From an uncultured bacterium (GTDB lineage: Bacteria; Myxococcota_A; UBA796; CAJQPC01), in assembly GCA_905480105.1 (NCBI GenBank), contig CAJQPC010000010.1, forward strand, positions 1 to 36,518: a stretch of DNA of 36,518 bases. Direction: 5' to 3'. Positions 1-7,924 of this stretch are shown in pieces (positions within the stretch are counted from its first letter, which is position 1; every line of letters begins with the position of its first letter). Below the pieces are notes generated by a model. The model searched no databases. It was not told where the DNA came from and saw only the letters and a program-made list of their open reading frames with translations. Made by a program: the position numbers and the translations under genes.

Positions 1-29
1 ATGCAGGACCCGTGCCAACTATTCAAAAG

Positions 30-66
30 ACCAAAAACAGCGCCTTTAGGCAAAATCAGCCTAAAG
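30..66 (-). terminator. Probable intrinsic terminator of the left minus-strand gene set
   Basis: Positions 44-51 (CTTTAGGC) and 59-66 (GCCTAAAG) form a perfect 8-bp stem with a 7-nt loop. Read on the minus strand, the stem is followed after a few bases by a run of five T (positions 33-37). It lies about 50 bp past the stop of the lipoprotein gene ending at 117, the expected place for the end of that transcript. The stem is short and not very GC-rich, so strength is uncertain. Confidence 0.5.
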
Positions 67-116
67 TCGTCTCTTTTGAAGTGAGTATAAAAGTATCCAT
101 GGTATTTCTAAGCGGG

Positions 117-1304
117 TCAGGGAGCACCCTCCAAGGCTGGCTGGGCCGTTGGGACCGTGACTTGGGGCGCGCTTGGTTCGATGGGTGTAAAGGGCCGCTC
201 AGCGACTCCCAGTGTGAGCTCACCTTTGGCGGCCATGCGGATTCTCTCGTGAAGCTGGGTCAGAGCGATGTTCCGGTTCAGCTCTTTGCCCTCCATGCCC
301 CAGAGCACGAAGGAAGCGTAAAAGTCTTGGCTCGGGTACCACTGGAAGCGGTCGCCGTAGACGAAGCCCAGGCGAAAGCGCTTGTCCAGGGCGACATCGA
401 AGATGTCCATGACGGGGGGCTGGACTTCTCTCTCTACCCATTCGGGCTGCTTTTCCAGCCATTCGTCCATGCGACGCTCCTCGCGCTCCCTGGCCTGCTC
501 GCTGACCTCGTTCCAGGTGCGCTGGTCGAAGGGGGAGATTGGCTCGCCTAAGCTCTCCAAAGCAAAGTAGCGGCCGCCAGGGTGGAAGTGAATCGTGCTG
601 GCGTCGTCGAATAGGTAGAGCATGGAGCCGTCGGTCTGGTAGACCTTGACCTGTTCGCCGGACTTGACGCCGATGAGTTGTAGCGAAGCGGAGTAGGTGA
701 AGTTCTCCACGTCCTCGCCCAGCCATTCAAAGACCCGTTCGCTCTGGCTGGTGTCAAAGCTGGCCCGGAATACCTGGCGCTTTCCATCCTTCAGCCCGGT
801 GTAGAGAACGGTGTTTCGTGTGCCGTCCGAGTGAAGGTCCGCGGGGTCTTGGATCCCGCTCAGGGTAACGGTGTTCATGTTGGCCTGGACCCTGTCAAAG
901 AGCACCAAGCGGGGGTCGGTACCGCCGACGGCAGGCCCGAGGGGGAGCACCAAGAGCTCGGGGCTGAGCCATGCGACAGGTGCGACGGGCACCTCGGTGG
1001 GCAGAGCCGCAACTTCCTTGGTCTCGCCGTTCATGATGTGAGCGGAGAGGGGCATCTGAAAGTAGAGATTTACGCCGTCTGGTGCCCAGGCGAAGCTCAC
1101 AAAGTTGTTGGAGCCGCAGGGCTCGAAGGCGGTCTGGATATTGTGCTTGGAGGTGAGCATTCGAATTTCACCCTCCATACACTCTTGGTAGGCGAGGTAG
1201 ACGTTGTTCGAGAAACTACCCTGGTCGTAGGCCTGGTCACGGTCGCAGGCCGTCGTTGCGAGAAGGGCGGCAAGGGCGGGAATGCAAAAGTTTCTCATGG
1301 TCAT
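117..1304 (-). CDS. Putative lipoprotein, beta-propeller-like, function unknown
   Basis: A 395-residue protein of unrecognised family. The open frame extends further upstream, but I place the start at 1304: this ATG overlaps the stop of the upstream carboxypeptidase gene as ATGA and gives a proper signal sequence (MTMRNFCIPALAALLATTAC) with a plausible though imperfect lipobox ending at Cys 20. The mature part has repeated short beta-type stretches, such as FVSFAWAPDGVNLYFQ and STIHFHPGGRYFALES, that resemble TolB or WD40-like propeller blades. These are followed by a charged Glu/Arg-rich helix (EREERRMDEWLEKQ) and a Pro-rich tail. It is last in the minus-strand set and is probably translationally coupled to the M14 peptidase. 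The propeller assignment is inference from pattern only; an envelope location is more secure. Confidence 0.75.
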   Translation of the reverse strand: MTMRNFCIPALAALLATTACDRDQAYDQGSFSNNVYLAYQECMEGEIRMLTSKHNIQTAFEPCGSNNFVSFAWAPDGVNLYFQMPLSAHIMNGETKEVAALPTEVPVAPVAWLSPELLVLPLGPAVGGTDPRLVLFDRVQANMNTVTLSGIQDPADLHSDGTRNTVLYTGLKDGKRQVFRASFDTSQSERVFEWLGEDVENFTYSASLQLIGVKSGEQVKVYQTDGSMLYLFDDASTIHFHPGGRYFALESLGEPISPFDQRTWNEVSEQAREREERRMDEWLEKQPEWVEREVQPPVMDIFDVALDKRFRLGFVYGDRFQWYPSQDFYASFVLWGMEGKELNRNIALTQLHERIRMAAKGELTLGVAERPFTPIEPSAPQVTVPTAQPALEGAP

Positions 1305-3202
1305 GGGCGTCTCCGGAGTCCAAGAGCCAGGGCAAGCCACCCTGCACTCCAAAGAGGCAGGGGGCCCGGGCTGTGGGAGCACCCGCCGTAACCCTGCACT
1401 GGTCCCCATGCCTGAGCAGGGGTTCCGGTGTCGATTGTGTCGGCTTGCGTGCCCGGGTCCAACTCCGTGGTCCCCAGCAGGTCCACGATCGTCAGTGCTT
1501 CTCCTTTGGACAAGAGCAGTAGGTCCAAGGTTCCACCCTCCTGTGGAATGGCAGGCGCTTGGGCCACCAGCAAGCTTTCGTTCTCGGAGAGAATTTCGAG
1601 CTCCACCAAGCCCCGGGTGAGGCCGGAAAGGGCGAATATACGGCTGCCAGGTCCCAAGCCTTGGGCGCGCACGACCAAGGTGTCACCTGAGAGCTTGGCC
1701 TCTTCCAGCTGAACCAAGCCCCCCTGTGCGCCAACAAGCAAGGCATTGGGCAGAACGCCTTGGGGATGCTGGATGGTCCACGGACCGGGAATGAGCAGCG
1801 CCGGATCTACGGTCCAGCCCTGGGGGCCGGGCTGCAGGTCGACCGTTTCGGCTCCGGGACGGCTCAACGTCAGTACCTCTTCTGTGTTCAACCCAGGAAT
1901 CGACAAATTCTGGAAATCGCAACAGGCCAACAGGGCAGGCTCAGGACGAAAGTCCAGGATTGAATTAGATTCCATGGGCACAAAAATTTCCGTGCTCAGG
2001 TCGGCTGGCAGCCTGAGCTCAACAGTCTGGGTGGTGTAGCCGGGGGCTTGGACCTGCAGCTCGTAGACACCGGTCTCCAGGATGCGCCACGCCATACCGT
2101 CGGGGCCTGTGTAGAAATCGCTGGCCCGTGTCCCTACGCTGAGCTGGGCCTGCAGGGGCTGGCCGCTGTCTGCGTCTCGCACCTCTACTCGGAGGGGCAC
2201 AGGAGTCGTCAGCATGTCGGCGATGGCACTCAGGTGCAGGGCGAGCAGTTCTTCAAGTTGCTCAGGGGGGGGAGCCTTCTCAACCCAGGCCTCTAAAGTG
2301 AACTCCATGGTCCCCCTGCGTCCAAGAGACCAGTCGTTGGAATCGCCGCTTGTCACGTACCAAGCGGCCCCATTCGTGATGTAAAAGTCTGGGTCTGGGC
2401 AAAGGGCTTCGTAGCGCTGTGCGAGCCCTTTTAGTCTGGACTCGTCGGGGGAGAGGGTGGTGGTGTAGTTCCAGGGCCAGCCCAGGTTGAACGCGCCCGC
2501 ATGGATGCTCAAGCCGGCGTGGTGGCTGCTGTACAAGGAGAGGGTGCGTACGCTGCGGCTTTCGGGCTCAGAGAAAGGGGCAGGCCCACGGAAGGTGCCA
2601 TCACCCCACTGAAAGCCGTAGTTTCGGTTTAGATCCACTCCATTGGCGTTGTAGCGTGAGCCCTGGGCCAAGCCGTCGGGATTTACCGCCGGGACCAGCG
2701 TGATGTGCAGGCTGTCGATGAGCCCCTCCCAAGCACCCTTGTTGTCCAAGAGGGCTTTGGCCACCTCCATGGCCAGCTCGCTGGAGATCGCCTCGTCGCC
2801 GTGGTGTGCGCCCGTGATGCGCCACCTTGGAGCGTTTGTCGGGCCCATCTCCAGGCCCAGGATTGGCCGTCCGTCAACACTCTCACCGAACTGAACCAGG
2901 TCGACGAGGGGAGAGGAATCGGCCATCGCGGCCAGCTCGCTCTCAATCTGCTCCGGGCTGCGGTAGCCGGCAAAACTCTTGGTCGTCAGTCCGACTGGCA
3001 AGGTCAGGGTGTCGAACTCGGCCTGGATGCCCGGCCAGTTGGCGGTGGTCGCGTGCATGAGTACATAGTCGCCGTCGATGCCTTCGGCGAAGTGGGCGCC
3101 TAAGCGCTCCGCACGCTCTCGCTGGCCCTGGGTGGGGAGCTTGACCCAGGCTTCTTGAACTGGGGGTGGGCCGGCCAGGGCGGTAGCGAGGAGGAGGAGC
3201 AC
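1301..3202 (-). CDS. M14 zinc carboxypeptidase, secreted, MYXO-CTERM-like tail
   Basis: Zinc metallocarboxypeptidase of 633 residues, expected to remove C-terminal residues from peptides outside the cytoplasmic membrane. The M14 set is visible: HGDE (His134, Glu137) and His234 in LSIHAG as zinc ligands, NPDG at 174-177, DLNRN at 190-194 for substrate binding, and the catalytic Glu304 in EFTLE. Residues about 335-415 look like a carboxypeptidase regulatory-like beta domain (PDGMAWRILETGVYELQV); about 415-600 is further beta-rich sequence. The last 29 residues contain a Cys, a hydrophobic stretch and RRRP, like a MYXO-CTERM sorting signal. The start is GTG with a short signal peptide (MLLLLATALAG); no ATG lies nearby in frame. 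Its stop overlaps the next gene's ATG. The family call is firm; the exact substrate is unknown. Confidence 0.9.
   Translation of the reverse strand: MLLLLATALAGPPPVQEAWVKLPTQGQRERAERLGAHFAEGIDGDYVLMHATTANWPGIQAEFDTLTLPVGLTTKSFAGYRSPEQIESELAAMADSSPLVDLVQFGESVDGRPILGLEMGPTNAPRWRITGAHHGDEAISSELAMEVAKALLDNKGAWEGLIDSLHITLVPAVNPDGLAQGSRYNANGVDLNRNYGFQWGDGTFRGPAPFSEPESRSVRTLSLYSSHHAGLSIHAGAFNLGWPWNYTTTLSPDESRLKGLAQRYEALCPDPDFYITNGAAWYVTSGDSNDWSLGRRGTMEFTLEAWVEKAPPPEQLEELLALHLSAIADMLTTPVPLRVEVRDADSGQPLQAQLSVGTRASDFYTGPDGMAWRILETGVYELQVQAPGYTTQTVELRLPADLSTEIFVPMESNSILDFRPEPALLACCDFQNLSIPGLNTEEVLTLSRPGAETVDLQPGPQGWTVDPALLIPGPWTIQHPQGVLPNALLVGAQGGLVQLEEAKLSGDTLVVRAQGLGPGSRIFALSGLTRGLVELEILSENESLLVAQAPAIPQEGGTLDLLLLSKGEALTIVDLLGTTELDPGTQADTIDTGTPAQAWGPVQGYGGCSHSPGPLPLWSAGWLALALGLRRRP
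1304..1390 (-). other. MYXO-CTERM-like sorting signal of the M14 carboxypeptidase
   Basis: The last 29 codons encode GGCSHSPGPLPLWSAG, a short hydrophobic segment (WLALALGL) and RRRP at the very end. This Cys plus membrane segment plus Arg cluster is the tripartite layout known for MYXO-CTERM proteins of Myxococcota, where the Cys is thought to be lipidated and the tail removed for surface display. The match is by pattern, not by profile score. Confidence 0.6.
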
Positions 3203-3302
3203 GGATGGATTGTACTTCTCTAGGGCCCGGCCTGCGAGCTTAGCGACATTGCAGGCGGTGGCCGGAGAGGCTCTCCCTGCCTACCCGTGCAGACTGGTGG
3301 GG

Positions 3303-4601
3303 CTACTCTCCGTCTACCAAGGCCGGAGCCGCCGCTTCCCCATCGGGATCCATCGCATCCAGCTGGGCCACCAGGACGTCTCTCTGGGCGTTGAAGGCTG
3401 TGCGTTCGGCAACAGGCATGGTGTCGGTGGTCGGTAGCTCCACCTTCATGGCGTCCACAGCCTTGCCATTCATATGCAGTTCGTAGTGCAGGTGGGGGCC
3501 GGTGCTCATCCCGGTGTTGCCCGAGAGAGCGACGACCTGGCCCTGTTCTACCTTCTGGCCCTTCTTGACCTTGAAGGAGGAGAGGTGGCTGTACTTGGTG
3601 ATGCGGCCGCCTGCGTGCTTAATGACCAAGTGGTTGCCGTGGCCGCCGTGCTTCTTGGCCACAGTGACTACGCCAGCTCCGGTGGCTTTGACGGGGGTGC
3701 CGCTTGGGCAGCCAAAGTCGGTACCCAGGTGCTTGCGCTTCTTCTTTAGGACCGGGTGGTAGCGGCCGCCGTTGAAGTTGCTGGTCACGCGCGCAAAGTC
3801 CAGTGGGGAGCGCAAGAAGGGTTTCTTGGCTGCGGTGCCGTCGGGGTGGTACCAGCCATCTTTACCGTCGGCGTGCACAAAGTGGATGGCGGTGAAGACC
3901 TGGCCCTTGTTCTCCAGACGCACAGCCTGTAGCTCGCCCATCTTCACGTACTCGCCGCCGCTGTACAGGTCGTCTCCAATGACGGAGAAGCGAGCACCGG
4001 CTTGCAGCTCGGTGTTGAAGTCCACGTCGAAGCGAAAGACGTTTGCGATCCGCATAATATCAGCAGGCCGTAAGCCGGCATTCACTGCCGATTGCCACAG
4101 GCTGCCCTCGACCGTGAGTACGCGTTGTCCGGCCATGTGTGCGTAGACTACTTCTTCAATCCCGGCCGACGGCGACTCCCCGGAGAGATCGACGACGAGG
4201 GTCCGGTCTTCGTCCAAGACGTAGCGCAAGAATACGGCTCGGTCCTCAGACTCCCGGTCCAGGGTGAAGTGCAGGTCCTTGCCCGCCCAGATGCTGGTCA
4301 GATCTACCCAGGGGGCCGCCGCTTCGACCACGGCGTCCACCTGGTGCACGCCGTATTCGGGCAGGATGCTTCCCAAGGCCTGGCCCTTGCGGATGCGGTG
4401 ACTCACGTCACGAAAGCGCGGGTCAGGCTCCGGCTCGGGGGCTACCTCAACGAGCACATCAGACGCGCTCATAGCAGCTGCGTTCCCCTGGAACATGCCG
4501 TCCATACCCGACCAAGATGGCCACGGAACCATGACCATCACGGCGACCCCAAGCGAAGACACCATTGCTGTTGCGAGGATACGAGCGCGAAGCGTTGACA
4601 T
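3303..4601 (-). CDS. M23 (LytM) family peptidoglycan endopeptidase, membrane-anchored
   Basis: A 432-residue protein of the MepM/NlpD-like class that cuts, or acts as a cofactor for cutting, peptide cross-links in peptidoglycan. An N-terminal membrane segment at about 8-28 is followed by an acidic linker and a region (about 65-230) resembling the LysM/OapA-like and N-terminal beta domains of MepM-type proteins (SHRIRKGQALGSIL). The M23 domain covers about 285-395 and keeps all zinc and catalytic residues: HLGTD (His291, Asp295), His339 in YSHLS, and HLH (370-372) in GPHLHYELH. An active enzyme is therefore likely. It begins the minus-strand set with the M14 peptidase and the lipoprotein, with a sigma-70-like promoter about 45-70 bp upstream. 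A stretch of 100 bp separates it from the M14 gene. Confidence 0.93.
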   Translation of the reverse strand: MSTLRARILATAMVSSLGVAVMVMVPWPSWSGMDGMFQGNAAAMSASDVLVEVAPEPEPDPRFRDVSHRIRKGQALGSILPEYGVHQVDAVVEAAAPWVDLTSIWAGKDLHFTLDRESEDRAVFLRYVLDEDRTLVVDLSGESPSAGIEEVVYAHMAGQRVLTVEGSLWQSAVNAGLRPADIMRIANVFRFDVDFNTELQAGARFSVIGDDLYSGGEYVKMGELQAVRLENKGQVFTAIHFVHADGKDGWYHPDGTAAKKPFLRSPLDFARVTSNFNGGRYHPVLKKKRKHLGTDFGCPSGTPVKATGAGVVTVAKKHGGHGNHLVIKHAGGRITKYSHLSSFKVKKGQKVEQGQVVALSGNTGMSTGPHLHYELHMNGKAVDAMKVELPTTDTMPVAERTAFNAQRDVLVAQLDAMDPDGEAAAPALVDGE

Positions 4602-4842
4602 GAAAAGGCCCAGCTACGATGAATAGACGAGGAATTGACCCATACTATAGCGGATCTATTAAGAAAAGCTAAAGATCCATGGGGCAACAGACTCCCTTGA
4701 CCTGTCTTGGTTTAGCCCCGCCAGCCACGCCTCCCAGGCCAATCCACGTTCGAGCGGTCTGCTCCAAGCTACCGACAGCGCTCCGCCCGCTGCCTTAGTG
4801 GTGTTCAGGTCGTCGTGGGTACAAGGTACGACAGAACCCGCG
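4602..4842. other. Intergenic region between yqgE and the M23 peptidase gene
   Basis: 241 bp without a convincing gene on either strand. The half near 4602-4700 is AT-rich compared with the surroundings and holds the promoter-like elements of the M23 gene. The half near yqgE is GC-rich and shows no clear terminator hairpin with a T-run and no tRNA-like fold that I could find. Confidence 0.6.
4644..4672 (-). promoter_or_regulatory. Sigma-70-like promoter for the M23 peptidase gene
   Basis: On the minus strand TATAGT (4644-4649) matches the -10 consensus at five of six bases. A weaker -35-like TTAGCT (4667-4672) lies 17 bp upstream. The site sits in the most AT-rich part of the intergenic region, with a short leader to the ATG at 4601. 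The -35 is poor, so this is a moderate prediction. Confidence 0.45.
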
Positions 4843-5397
4843 CTATTCTGAGATCGGGCCCATCATCCACACTTGGTTCTTACTGAGACCTAGCAGACTC
4901 AGGGCGTACTCGTAGCGCTTTTTGAGTGGCACTTCGAAGAGCAGAGCGGGGTCGATCTCGGCGTAGAGCCAGCTCCCACCTTGGATCTCTTTTTCCAGCT
5001 GGCCGGGGCCCCATCCGCTGTAGCCCAGGCAGAGAAGAAAGGGCTCTCCCTGACCCAACACCTTCTCAAGGTGCTCCTGGCTGGCTGTGATGGAGACCCC
5101 GGGCTCTGGGTTCCAGCCCATGCGCTCGTCCACTGGGCCGCCAAAGACCAGATAGCCGTTGTCCTGCTGGACTGGGCCACCGAAGAGCACCGGGGTGGGC
5201 TCGACGGGGGTGGGCATGGCCAGCTGTTCGGTGACGGACGACAGGTCCACCCGAGTGGGCCGGTTCACGATTGCACCCATGGCCCCCTCGCTGTCGTGGT
5301 GCCAGATCAACACCACGGTCCCCGCAAAATTGGGGTCTCTCAGCTGTGGGGAAGCGATGAGAATGCCCGGCTTTTCAGCCGGAGAAAGTTCACTCAT
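4843..5397 (-). CDS. yqgE: YqgE/AlgH family protein
   Basis: A 184-residue member of the YqgE/AlgH (DUF179) family, a conserved cytoplasmic protein of uncertain biochemical role, linked to alginate regulation in Pseudomonas under the name AlgH. The family signature is clear: an N-terminal [33 protein letters not shown], and the [11 protein letters not shown] segment near residue 125. Its full length matches the family. The ATG at 5397 overlaps the clpX stop as ATGA, so it is probably translated by coupling to clpX. The pairing suggests a shared expression need with the protease unfoldase, but no direct functional link can be read from sequence. Confidence 0.93.
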   Translation of the reverse strand: MSELSPAEKPGILIASPQLRDPNFAGTVVLIWHHDSEGAMGAIVNRPTRVDLSSVTEQLAMPTPVEPTPVLFGGPVQQDNGYLVFGGPVDERMGWNPEPGVSITASQEHLEKVLGQGEPFLLCLGYSGWGPGQLEKEIQGGSWLYAEIDPALLFEVPLKKRYEYALSLLGLSKNQVWMMGPISE

Positions 5398-6647
5398 CCC
5401 GTCGCCACAGGCGCCTTGAGCTGGGTGAAGGCGTTGCCTGCGTCTTGCACGATTTCTTCGGTAATGACCACCTCCTTGAGGTGCTCCTGAGAAGGAATTT
5501 CGTACATGATCTCGAGCATGACCTTTTCCATGATGGAGCGTAGGCCACGGGCACCGGCCTTTCGGGTCACCGCCTCGTTCGCGATTGCGAGCAGTGCGTC
5601 ATCGGTGAAGCTCAGCTTGACCTTCTCGAACTTGAAGAGCTTTTGGTACTGCTTGACCAAGGAGTTTTTGGGCTCCTTGAGGATGTGCACCATGTCTTCG
5701 GCTTTGAGCTGCTCCAATGTGGCTGTCACAGGCAAGCGGCCGATGAACTCCGGAATCAGCCCAAAGGTGGTCAGGTCCTCCGCCTGCACCTGCTGGAGGG
5801 TTACCTCGCGCTCGGCCTCAGTGTTGCCTACTGACTTGATGAAGCCCACCGTACGGGTGCCGACGCGCTCCTCAATGACCTTTTCCAGGCCCTCGAAGCT
5901 GCCGCCACAGATGAACAGTATGTTCGTGGTGTCGACCTGGACGTACTCTTGATTGGGTAGGCGCTTGTTACCGCGCACCTGGATGTTGGCCATGGTGCCT
6001 TCGAGGAGCTTGAGCAGCGCTTGCTGCACGCCCTCGCCAGACACGTCCCGGGACACCGAGCTGTTGCCGTTCTTACGGGCCAATTTGTCGATCTCGTCGA
6101 TGTAGACGATGCCCTTGACCGTGCGCTCCAGGTTGTTGTTGGAGGCCTGGTAGAGGTTCAGGATGATGTTTTCGACATCCTCGCCGACGTAGCCAGCTTC
6201 GGTCAGGGTGGTGGCGTCGGCCATCACGAAGGGAACGTCCAAGAAGCGCGCGAGAGTTTGGGCCAGCAAGGTCTTGCCGGTTCCAGTGGGCCCGATGAGC
6301 AAGACGTTGCTCTTTTGGATCTCCACTTCTGTGCCGGCTGCGTTCTTTTTGTTGTGCTCCAAGCGCTTGTAGTGGTTGTACACCGCCACGCTGATTTGGC
6401 GCTTGGCTTGGTGCTGGCCGATGATGTAGTCGTCCAAGAACGCCTTGATCTTGGCGGGAGGTGGCAGCTTTTGGTGCCCCCAAGCGATGGGCTTTTGGCC
6501 AGAGTCTTCCCGAATGATGTCCAAGCAGAGCTTGATGCATTCGCTGCAAATATAGACGTTTGGCCCGGCAATGATCTTGTCGACTTCGCGCTGTGGCTTG
6601 TGACAGAAAGAGCATGAGAGCCCGCCGGGATTACTGTACTTCGCCAT
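5394..6647 (-). CDS. clpX: ATP-dependent Clp protease ATP-binding subunit ClpX
   Basis: The 417-residue AAA+ unfoldase that feeds substrates to ClpP. It has the N-terminal C4 zinc-binding domain (Cys12, Cys15, Cys34, Cys37), Walker A GPTGTGKT (119-126), the substrate-gripping pore loop GYVG (152-155) and Walker B VYIDEID (181-187). The ClpP-docking tripeptide is probably VGF in TRTVGFIKS, where many ClpX have IGF. Length is normal. The ATG at 6647 is supported by GAGG five bases upstream and by a strong promoter at 6680-6707. No clpP lies next to it, unlike the common tig-clpP-clpX-lon order; lon is nearby but separated by a J-domain gene on the other strand. The adapter or substrate range cannot be read here. 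Confidence 0.98.
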   Translation of the reverse strand: MAKYSNPGGLSCSFCHKPQREVDKIIAGPNVYICSECIKLCLDIIREDSGQKPIAWGHQKLPPPAKIKAFLDDYIIGQHQAKRQISVAVYNHYKRLEHNKKNAAGTEVEIQKSNVLLIGPTGTGKTLLAQTLARFLDVPFVMADATTLTEAGYVGEDVENIILNLYQASNNNLERTVKGIVYIDEIDKLARKNGNSSVSRDVSGEGVQQALLKLLEGTMANIQVRGNKRLPNQEYVQVDTTNILFICGGSFEGLEKVIEERVGTRTVGFIKSVGNTEAEREVTLQQVQAEDLTTFGLIPEFIGRLPVTATLEQLKAEDMVHILKEPKNSLVKQYQKLFKFEKVKLSFTDDALLAIANEAVTRKAGARGLRSIMEKVMLEIMYEIPSQEHLKEVVITEEIVQDAGNAFTQLKAPVATG

Positions 6648-6679
6648 TCCATCCTCGCGCAGCGCGATCGTTTCCTGAT

Positions 6680-6707
6680 CTTATAGCCCCGAGATCGGGC
6701 GCGTCAA
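6680..6707 (-). promoter_or_regulatory. Strong sigma-70-like promoter of clpX with internal inverted repeat
   Basis: On the minus strand TTGACG (6702-6707, five of six to the -35 consensus) and TATAAG (6680-6685, five of six to the -10) are separated by 16 bp. The spacer contains the inverted repeat CCCGAGATCGGG (6688-6699; 5-bp arms, 2-bp centre), a possible operator. It lies about 35-60 bp upstream of the clpX ATG. Confidence 0.65.
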
Positions 6708-6786
6708 AGTCTTCGGCATATCGGATGCCAAGCTGTAGCCGTTCCTACACCCGGCTAAGATAGTTCTTTGAGTAAAGGGCCCGTAC

Positions 6787-7893
6787 ATGAGCGCTGGTGC
6801 TGACTTCTACGCTGTCCTGGGGGTAACGAGGGACGCGAGCATGGTTGAAATCAAGAAGGCCTACCGGGCCTTGGCCCGAGCTTTGCATCCGGATTCGGCG
6901 GGGCCAGATCCGGAAAAATCCCAGCGATTCAAGATGGTTACCCATGCATACGAGACCCTTTCAGATCCTGGGGCTCGGGCGAACTACGACCGGCGTTTTC
7001 AGCGACGCACGCCCGGTCGCATGGCGGGTGGATTCCGTCCTTGGGACGCCCATCAACCCAAGGCAAGCCAGGAGAAGGGATCGGTACCAAGCTTGGACGA
7101 GCTCTTTCGAGAGGACTTTGGCTTTGGTGCTAAGCGGCCGAGAAACCCCGGCGGATCCTCTGGCAATTCCGCGTCAAGTGGGGCGAGATCTGGCGCTCGT
7201 TGGCACGAAGGTGGCGCAAGTGTGCGAGGACGTCCGGCCGATGCTGGGACGAAGAACACCGGCTCCAGCAGCACACAGCCCAGCGAGTCCCGACCAAACC
7301 AAGGAAGCTACGGCGGGCACGGAAACCAGGTAGGCCAGGACATTAATCGTGTGGTCGATGTACCAGTGGACGTACTGGAAAAAGGGGGAACAGTCACCCT
7401 CCACTACACCCGCATGCGGCGCACCGATGATGGGCGCGGTCTATACGAGTATGACGAGATCTATGATCTGAGAGTGCCCCCTGGGATGGCTCATGGGGGG
7501 ACGCTGCGTGCCCGGGGCTGGGGACATGCAGGATTAGGCGCCGTTCATGGGGACTTGGTCTGCGACATCCGAGCCGTGGGCGGTGAAAAAAACAGGGCTG
7601 CCGCCAAGACCACGATCAAGGGTGGCCCCGTCGAGGAGGTGCGCCTGGACCTAAGTGTGGCCCAAGCGCTCTTGGGGGGAAGAGTGGAGATCCGAACGCC
7701 CCAAGGGCCTGTAAAGCTGACTGTCCCTCCTTGCACAAGCGGCGGCGCGGTATTCCGCCTGAAGGGACGCGGGGAGCTCGATGCCAGGGGCCAGGCCGGA
7801 GACCTACTGGTGCTCCTGCGCATTGTGGTGCCTTCTGTGCTGGACGATGAGAGCATCGCTTTGATCCAGCGCTTCGCAGAATTAAACGACTGA
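6787..7893 (+). CDS. J-domain co-chaperone, CbpA-like (no zinc domain)
   Basis: A 368-residue DnaJ-family co-chaperone, expected to stimulate the ATPase of DnaK and pass it client proteins. The J-domain occupies about 6-70 and keeps the essential HPD tripeptide (34-36) and the YETLSDPGARANYDRRF end. A long Gly/Ser/Arg/Pro-rich low-complexity linker (about 75-175) follows, then the DnaJ C-terminal substrate-binding region (about 178-365) with VPVDVLEKGGTVTL and LRVPPGMAHGGTLR. There is no CxxCxGxG zinc module, so it is the CbpA-like type rather than canonical DnaJ. The ATG at 6787 has AAAGGG seven bases upstream. It faces clpX across a divergent promoter region and converges on lon with a 31-bp gap, placing it between two protease genes. 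Confidence 0.92.
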   Translation: MSAGADFYAVLGVTRDASMVEIKKAYRALARALHPDSAGPDPEKSQRFKMVTHAYETLSDPGARANYDRRFQRRTPGRMAGGFRPWDAHQPKASQEKGSVPSLDELFREDFGFGAKRPRNPGGSSGNSASSGARSGARWHEGGASVRGRPADAGTKNTGSSSTQPSESRPNQGSYGGHGNQVGQDINRVVDVPVDVLEKGGTVTLHYTRMRRTDDGRGLYEYDEIYDLRVPPGMAHGGTLRARGWGHAGLGAVHGDLVCDIRAVGGEKNRAAAKTTIKGGPVEEVRLDLSVAQALLGGRVEIRTPQGPVKLTVPPCTSGGAVFRLKGRGELDARGQAGDLLVLLRIVVPSVLDDESIALIQRFAELND

Positions 7894-7924
7894 TTCCGCT
7901 GCCTGTGGCGGGTCTTGAGACCGT

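Noticed and set aside
12-551. 179-codon plus-strand frame at the left end
   Set aside because: It is antisense to the lipoprotein gene, has no supporting features, and the minus-strand gene has a signal sequence and a coupled start.
4635-4662. Plus-strand TTGACC and TATTAA promoter-like pair
   Set aside because: Spacing of 16 bp is acceptable, but no plus-strand gene follows, so it is probably chance in an AT-rich spot.
4700-4842. Possible tRNA or small RNA in the yqgE/M23 gap
   Set aside because: A GTTCGAGC stretch hinted at a T-loop, but no cloverleaf stems could be formed around it on either strand.
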